Shown here: in pieces, positions 60,394 through 64,000 of the stretch | How the letters are laid out: each line of letters opens with the position of its first letter | Numbering within the stretch: position 1 is the first letter of the stretch | Assembly: GCF_029953285.1 (NCBI RefSeq) | Contig: NZ_JASAOI010000065.1 | Location: forward strand, 1 to 64,000 | DNA: 64,000 nucleotides | Source: Yinghuangia seranimata | Lineage (GTDB): Bacteria > Actinomycetota > Actinomycetes > Streptomycetales > Streptomycetaceae | Direction: 5' to 3' | Made by a program: the position numbers and the translations under genes | Notes under the pieces: generated by a model | Told to the model about the DNA's origin: nothing | Databases searched by the model: none | Seen by the model: only the letters and a program-made list of their open reading frames with translations

Positions 60394-61737
60394 TCAGACC
60401 GGCTCGTTCACCTTCTCGACCGCCTGCGTCACCTGGTCCGGGCCGCACTGCCAGCGCGCGTAGCCCGGGCTGGTGCGGTTCCACCACTCGGCGTACGTCG
60501 CCGCCGCGTCCTCGACGCTGCACCGCTCGGCGCCCAGCACCTCGCGGGCCGCCACGATGCCCTCGGCCAGGGCGAAGCCGTGCTGCTGGAGGAACTCGAA
60601 GACGGCGTCCATGCCGTCGGCGCCGGCGATCTCACGGCAGCGCTCGACGCGCGGCGCGAGCAGCCGGGCGCGCCAGGTGTAGCCGTCGGCCGGCGGGACG
60701 GCGGCGCTCTCGGCGTACGTGGGCGCGAGCGCGGCGGTCAGCCGGGCCATGAGCGCGTCGACCTCGTCGCCGTGCTCCGGGTGCTCCTTGCCGAACTCCT
60801 CCGCGTCGATGCCGACGCCTTCGAGGAAGTCCGCGTCGATGCGCCGCCCGGCCCAGTCCGGGTCGGCGGTGACCAGCGTCTCGAGTAGCAGCGAGGCGCG
60901 CAGCGGCACCGCCTCGGCGAGCAGCACGGCGTCGTACAGGTCCTTGCCCTGCGGGTAGGTGTCGGAGACCAGCCACAGCAGCTTCCACGCCAGCGACAGC
61001 TCGGGCGTCGCGGCGAGGATGCGGTGGCCCTCGGGCGTGTGCCGGCTCGGGACGGTGGTGAACTCCGGTGCGGCGGGCAGCTCTTCGTTGAAGACGAAGT
61101 CGAGCTGGACGCTGCCGGACGGCAGCCCGTCGGCGTGCCACGGGAGCACCATGCGGCGGCCGGGGACGCGGTCGTAGGTCCAGATCTCGTCGCGCGCGGC
61201 GCCGGCGGCGTCGATGCGAACGCCGCTTGTGTCCGAGACGGCCTCGGCGGCGGTCTGCGCCGCGGCGGCCAGGTCGTCCAGCATGCGCTCGGTGCGCGGC
61301 TCGCTGATGCCCCAGGTCGCGGGCAGCACGACGAAGTCGAGGTCGCCGGGCTCGCGGGCGGCCGCGCCGTACCACGCCTTCAGCAGCACGCTGCCGCGCA
61401 GCACGAGGTGTTCGGCCCACGGCGAGCCGGCCAGCGCGGCCAGGACGTGGTCGAGCGCGTCGCGGCGCGCCTCGTGCCAGCGCGCGGCCAACTCCTCGGA
61501 CGCGAACTGGGGTTCGCCCGCGCGCATGGCCTTCGAGTAGTGCTGCAGGGCGGGTTCGAAGACCGGCCGCTGCACGATGCCTTCGCCGCGCACCACGGAC
61601 AGCGAGGCCGGGAGTCCGCTGTCGTTGCGCATGTCGTCGTCGAGCGGCTCCTGCGGGACGACGGCCGTCTCCGGCCACGGCCCCCACCCGATGTCCTCCC
61701 AGGTGCCGGGGTGCTGCTCTTCGGCCATGTCGGTCAT
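60394..61737 (-). CDS. AbiEii/AbiGii-type nucleotidyltransferase-fold protein
   Basis: A 447-residue protein with the nucleotidyltransferase signature of AbiEii/MenA-type toxins: HLVLRGSVLLKAWYG (about 100-115) and, 6 residues on, REPGDLDFVVLP, i.e. GS-x(n)-D-x-D. Further pieces fit the family: GSVQLDFVFNEELP (third acidic strand), TPELSLAWKLLWLVSDTYPQ and GKDLYDAVLLAEAV (the conserved K-x-x-D-L-x-D block). A 95-residue N-terminal extension and a long C-terminal helical part make it larger than typical AbiEii (~300 aa). ATG overlaps the upstream stop by ATGA: strong coupling with the 233-aa gene, not the usual AbiEi antitoxin. It may act as a toxin or a tRNA/protein-modifying enzyme. Confidence 0.85.
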   Translation of the reverse strand: MTDMAEEQHPGTWEDIGWGPWPETAVVPQEPLDDDMRNDSGLPASLSVVRGEGIVQRPVFEPALQHYSKAMRAGEPQFASEELAARWHEARRDALDHVLAALAGSPWAEHLVLRGSVLLKAWYGAAAREPGDLDFVVLPATWGISEPRTERMLDDLAAAAQTAAEAVSDTSGVRIDAAGAARDEIWTYDRVPGRRMVLPWHADGLPSGSVQLDFVFNEELPAAPEFTTVPSRHTPEGHRILAATPELSLAWKLLWLVSDTYPQGKDLYDAVLLAEAVPLRASLLLETLVTADPDWAGRRIDADFLEGVGIDAEEFGKEHPEHGDEVDALMARLTAALAPTYAESAAVPPADGYTWRARLLAPRVERCREIAGADGMDAVFEFLQQHGFALAEGIVAAREVLGAERCSVEDAAATYAEWWNRTSPGYARWQCGPDQVTQAVEKVNEPV

Positions 61738-62435
61738 TGCGCGCGGTCGCCTCTCTTTTCGATGATCCAGCCGTCGTCGAGCGTCTCGTCGTCGTCGAAC
61801 ACCACGAACTCCCGCTCCACCGAGAGGACCCGGTGGCCCGCGCGGGTGAGCGCGGCGACCAGGTCGTCGAGGGCGCGCGCCGCACTGCGGTCGCCGACGG
61901 CGCGGCGGCGCTGCGTGACGAACCGCTCGTGGCGCCCGTCGTCGCGGCGCCGCCGCGCGTTGTGCGACAGGTGCGCGGCGTGCGGTGCCACCAGCGCGGC
62001 CAGGGCGGCGTGCGCGGCCGCGTCGAAGCCGGTGTCCAGCAGCAGTTTGACGTGGTGCTCGAAGTAGTGCGCGGGCCCCAGCTCGGCGCCTTCGGCGTCG
62101 GTGGCCGGCACCCCCTCGTGCCACGGCGCGGCCTCGACCTTGACCCGCACCGGATGGAAGCCGTCCGCCCGTGCCGCGCCGACGAGTTCGGCCGCCGCGT
62201 CGCGGGCCGCGGCCAGCGTGGTGGTGGCGCGGAGCGTCAGCATGGGCTGCGAGACGCTCTGCCCGCGGTCGAGCACGATGTGCGTGACCCCGGTCCCGCG
62301 GGCGGTCCCCCACGCGGCCAACGCGTCGAAGTGCGCGTCGGCGCAGCGGAAGGTGACGTGCGTCTCGAACTCCCCCGGCACGTGGTCGGGGAAGGCTCGG
62401 ACGGCGGTCGTGGTGGTCGTCGTGGCGTTCGGCAC
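61734..62435 (-). CDS. Unknown protein coupled to the nucleotidyltransferase
   Basis: A 233-residue protein starting at GTG 62435. It has a compact alpha/beta pattern: FETHVTFRCADAHFDALAAW, THIVLDRGQSVSQPMLTLRA, FHPVRVKVEAAPWHEGVP, HYFEHHVKLLLDTGFDAAAH, LSHNARRRRDDGRHERFVTQ and a C-terminal VLSVEREFVVFDDD. His, Arg and Glu residues in these blocks look conserved enough for catalysis or RNA binding. I do not recognise the family. It is first in the pair; the downstream AbiEii-type ORF starts inside its stop codon (ATGA). This fixed pairing suggests a joint function, perhaps as substrate-binding or antitoxin-like partner. Confidence 0.7.
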   Translation of the reverse strand: MPNATTTTTTAVRAFPDHVPGEFETHVTFRCADAHFDALAAWGTARGTGVTHIVLDRGQSVSQPMLTLRATTTLAAARDAAAELVGAARADGFHPVRVKVEAAPWHEGVPATDAEGAELGPAHYFEHHVKLLLDTGFDAAAHAALAALVAPHAAHLSHNARRRRDDGRHERFVTQRRRAVGDRSAARALDDLVAALTRAGHRVLSVEREFVVFDDDETLDDGWIIEKRGDRAQ

Positions 62436-62503
62436 GCGCCGATGATCCCAGTCCGGACCGACAGCCGCGCGGTGGTTTCCGCCGCGGCGGAACAGGCTCC
62501 GGG

Positions 62504-62791
62504 CTATGGCGCGGCGGGCCCCGGGAACGGGGCGGCCGCGCTGGGGACCGGGGTGTCGTCGAAGATCACGCCGGGGTCGGACGGCGTCTGGTTGAGCACC
62601 CACAGGCCGATCAGGGTGGCCAGCGCGAACACCACGGTGATGGCGATCGCGAGGACCATCCGGCGGCGGCGTTCGCGGCGCAGCCAGTCGCCGCGGGCGG
62701 TGCGGTAGGCGTCCGGGGCCGGCCGCACTTCGGCGGCGAGGGTCTCCAGGGCTTCCTGGAGCAGGCGTTCGGTGGTGGGCGGCTCGCTCAT
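62504..62791 (-). CDS. Small single-pass membrane protein downstream of the sigma factor
   Basis: A 95-residue protein: a charged cytoplasmic helix (TERLLQEALETLAAEVRPAP then RTARGDWLRRERRRR), one membrane helix (about 45-67, MVLAIAITVVFALATLIGLW) and a Pro/Ala-rich outer tail. Its ATG overlaps the sigma-factor stop (ATGA), the position where anti-sigma proteins are usually encoded, but no zinc-binding anti-sigma motif is seen. It could be a minimal anti-sigma factor or membrane tether (inference). Confidence 0.75.
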   Translation of the reverse strand: MSEPPTTERLLQEALETLAAEVRPAPDAYRTARGDWLRRERRRRMVLAIAITVVFALATLIGLWVLNQTPSDPGVIFDDTPVPSAAAPFPGPAAP

Positions 62792-63459
62792 CGGCGGACC
62801 TCCATGACCTGGGTGAGCGCGGCGAGTCCACGGGAGGTGTGGGTCTTCACCGAGCCGGTCGAGATGCCCATGGTCGCGGCGATCTCGCTCTCCTTCAGTC
62901 CCATCCAGTGCCGCAGCACCAGCGCCTCGCGCTGCCGGGCGGGCAGCGCGCGCAGGGCCGCGATCAGGGCGTGCTGGTCGTCGCGGAGCAGGGCGGCGGT
63001 CTCGGCGGAGGCGACCGGGTCGCCGGGGGCGTCCGCGGTGTGCTTGCGGGCGACCTGGACGCGGCGTATCTGCATGCGGGTCAGGTTGCAGACGACCGAG
63101 CGCAGGTAGGCCTCGGCGGCGTCCGGCTTACGGAGTTTCCGCCACTTGCGGTAGATCTCGTAGAACGCCTCGGCGGCGATGTTCTCCGGGTCCTCGGCGC
63201 CGAGCAGCGCCGCGAGCCGCAGCATCGAGGTGTAGTGGCTGTCGAACAGCCGGGCGACGAGGGCCTCGCGCTCGGGGTCCGCGTCGGCGGCCGCCAGCGG
63301 GACGACCGACGCCGCGGACGGAACGGCGGGGGCGGCCTCGGGCGCGTTCGGCGCGGCGAAGGGCGCTCCGTCGGAGAGCGGCCGGTCCGCGGCGGGCTCG
63401 GGCCTTGGGCCGTGGCCGGGCGACGGCATGACGTCGGCGTTCGCTCGCGTCCGTTTCAT
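62788..63459 (-). CDS. ECF sigma factor, SigE-like family
   Basis: A 223-residue RNA polymerase sigma factor. After an Ala/Pro-rich N-terminal extension (about 1-62), region 2 is FDSHYTSMLRLAALLGAEDP and AAEAFYEIYRKWRKLRKPDA, then EAYLRSVVCNLTRMQIRRVQ. Region 4 is ALRALPARQREALVLRHWMG, LKESEIAATMGISTGSVKTH, TSRGLAALTQVME. These are typical of the SigE-type (SACE/SCO-like) ECF group abundant in Streptomyces. ATG 63459 overlaps the symporter stop (ATGA), with GGAGGAG further upstream. Coupling to a transporter ahead and a membrane protein after suggests a signalling cassette. Confidence 0.92.
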   Translation of the reverse strand: MKRTRANADVMPSPGHGPRPEPAADRPLSDGAPFAAPNAPEAAPAVPSAASVVPLAAADADPEREALVARLFDSHYTSMLRLAALLGAEDPENIAAEAFYEIYRKWRKLRKPDAAEAYLRSVVCNLTRMQIRRVQVARKHTADAPGDPVASAETAALLRDDQHALIAALRALPARQREALVLRHWMGLKESEIAATMGISTGSVKTHTSRGLAALTQVMEVRR

Positions 63460-64000
63460 GGCCGGCTCGCTTCTCCTCCCTGGGGGCGTCCGAGGGTCAG
63501 GCGGTCGGGCAGTTCGGTGGTGTCGCGACCGCGGGGTGCGCCGATTCTGTCGAAGAACGGGCTGGTTGTCACCGTTACGACCAGGTTCACGGCCACGGCG
63601 ACGACGCCCGCGTACACCTGCACGCCGTGCCCCGCGAGGTCGAGCGGAACGACCGGCGAGAAGCCCTCGCGCACCGCGAGAACGGTACCGACCGCCATGC
63701 CGGCCGCCCACCCGGTGAGCAGCGCACGGTGGTGCAGCCGGCGGGTGAACAGCCCTATCAGGACGGCGGGCAGCGTCTGCAGGATCCAGATGCCGCCGAG
63801 CAGTTGCAGGTTGATGGCGGCCTGGTCGCGCAGCCCGAACACGAACGCGATCGCGCCGACCTTGGCGATGAGGGACACGACGCGGGCGACCCGCATCTGC
63901 CGCTTGGGGGTGGCCGTCGGGTGGATGTACTCGACGTACACGTTGCGCGCGAAGGAGGTCGCGGCCGCGATCGACATCACGGCGGCGGGCACCAGCGCGC
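63456..64000 (-). CDS. Sodium:solute symporter (SSS family), C-terminal part
   Basis: 181 codons of the C-terminal end; the gene begins beyond the window. The visible part has AAVMSIAAATSFARNVYVEY, a loop TPKRQMRVARVVSLIAKVGA and four to five hydrophobic segments (LQLLGGIWILQTLPAVLIGL, ALLTGWAAGMAVGTVLAV, QVYAGVVAVAVNLVVTVTTS). These resemble the acetate/monocarboxylate branch of the SSS family (ActP/MctC). The tail is polar. Its stop overlaps the sigma-factor start by ATGA, so the transporter, sigma factor and small membrane protein are one translational unit. Likely substrate: a monocarboxylate, not provable here. Confidence 0.85.
   Translation of the reverse strand, partial: ALVPAAVMSIAAATSFARNVYVEYIHPTATPKRQMRVARVVSLIAKVGAIAFVFGLRDQAAINLQLLGGIWILQTLPAVLIGLFTRRLHHRALLTGWAAGMAVGTVLAVREGFSPVVPLDLAGHGVQVYAGVVAVAVNLVVTVTTSPFFDRIGAPRGRDTTELPDRLTLGRPQGGEASRP

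Overview
This window is very GC-rich chromosomal DNA from an actinomycete, most likely a Streptomyces-like member of the Streptomycetaceae. The evidence is third-position GC bias in every gene, frequent GTG starts, many probable leaderless genes (a TAnnnT -10 box only 6-8 nt before the start codon), regulators of the SARP, SigE-type, GntR and LacI kinds, and sugar ABC operons that lack their own ATPase gene. There is no rRNA gene, intact tRNA, CRISPR array, insertion sequence or phage module. The genus is not assigned.

Layout. 1-2.5 kb: the end of a phosphocholine phospholipase C, a degenerate tRNA-like sequence and a small lipoprotein gene. 2.5-7.9 kb: acyl-CoA dehydrogenase and a fused indolepyruvate ferredoxin oxidoreductase, with a divergent Lrp/AsnC regulator (2-oxo acid or amino acid catabolism). 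7.9-13.3 kb: a membrane protein and two tandem paralogues of an undescribed helical-repeat family. 13.3-18.5 kb: thioesterase-fold protein, metallo-beta-lactamase-fold hydrolase, a degenerate non-coding stretch, a DUF5997/LysR-domain divergent pair and two decayed genes. 18.5-24.6 kb: an ABC exporter pair with a 9-bp minisatellite inside the ATPase gene, an acyl-CoA synthetase, a GntR regulator and an MFS transporter.

24.6-36.8 kb is a mixed block: a third member of the repeat family in an operon with an F420-type nitroreductase under a TetR regulator with a double operator, a CHRD-DUF3455 secreted protein, an APH-like kinase, a carboxylesterase, a 1.1-kb gene-free stretch with 218-bp direct repeats, a maleate isomerase-PaaX pair, a SARP regulator fused to an ABATE/CGNR zinc-finger module, and IclR. 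37.0-49.9 kb is the sugar-uptake core: a twin-HTH regulator, a beta-glucoside operon (binding protein, two permeases, GH1, LacI; cebEFG-bglC type) and an alpha-glucoside operon (binding protein, two permeases, GH13, LacI; malEFG-aglA type), each preceded by a perfect palindromic operator. 49.9-57.7 kb: membrane acyltransferase, HtrA-type protease, anti-sigma-type kinase, small conserved protein plus glmS, GlxA-type regulator and a saccharopine-dehydrogenase-like protein. 57.9-64 kb, all minus strand: an LRR protein of STM4015 type, a fourth repeat-family member, an AbiEii-type nucleotidyltransferase translationally coupled to an unknown protein, then a coupled set of sodium:solute symporter, SigE-type sigma factor and small membrane protein.

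The strongest candidates for undescribed biology are the four-member repeat family (9159-11198, 11291-13261, 24627-25625, 59018-60322), the nucleotidyltransferase plus partner pair (60394-62435), the SARP-ABATE fusion with its 11-bp direct repeats (33359-34748), and the repeat-filled gene-free segment at 30.5-31.7 kb.
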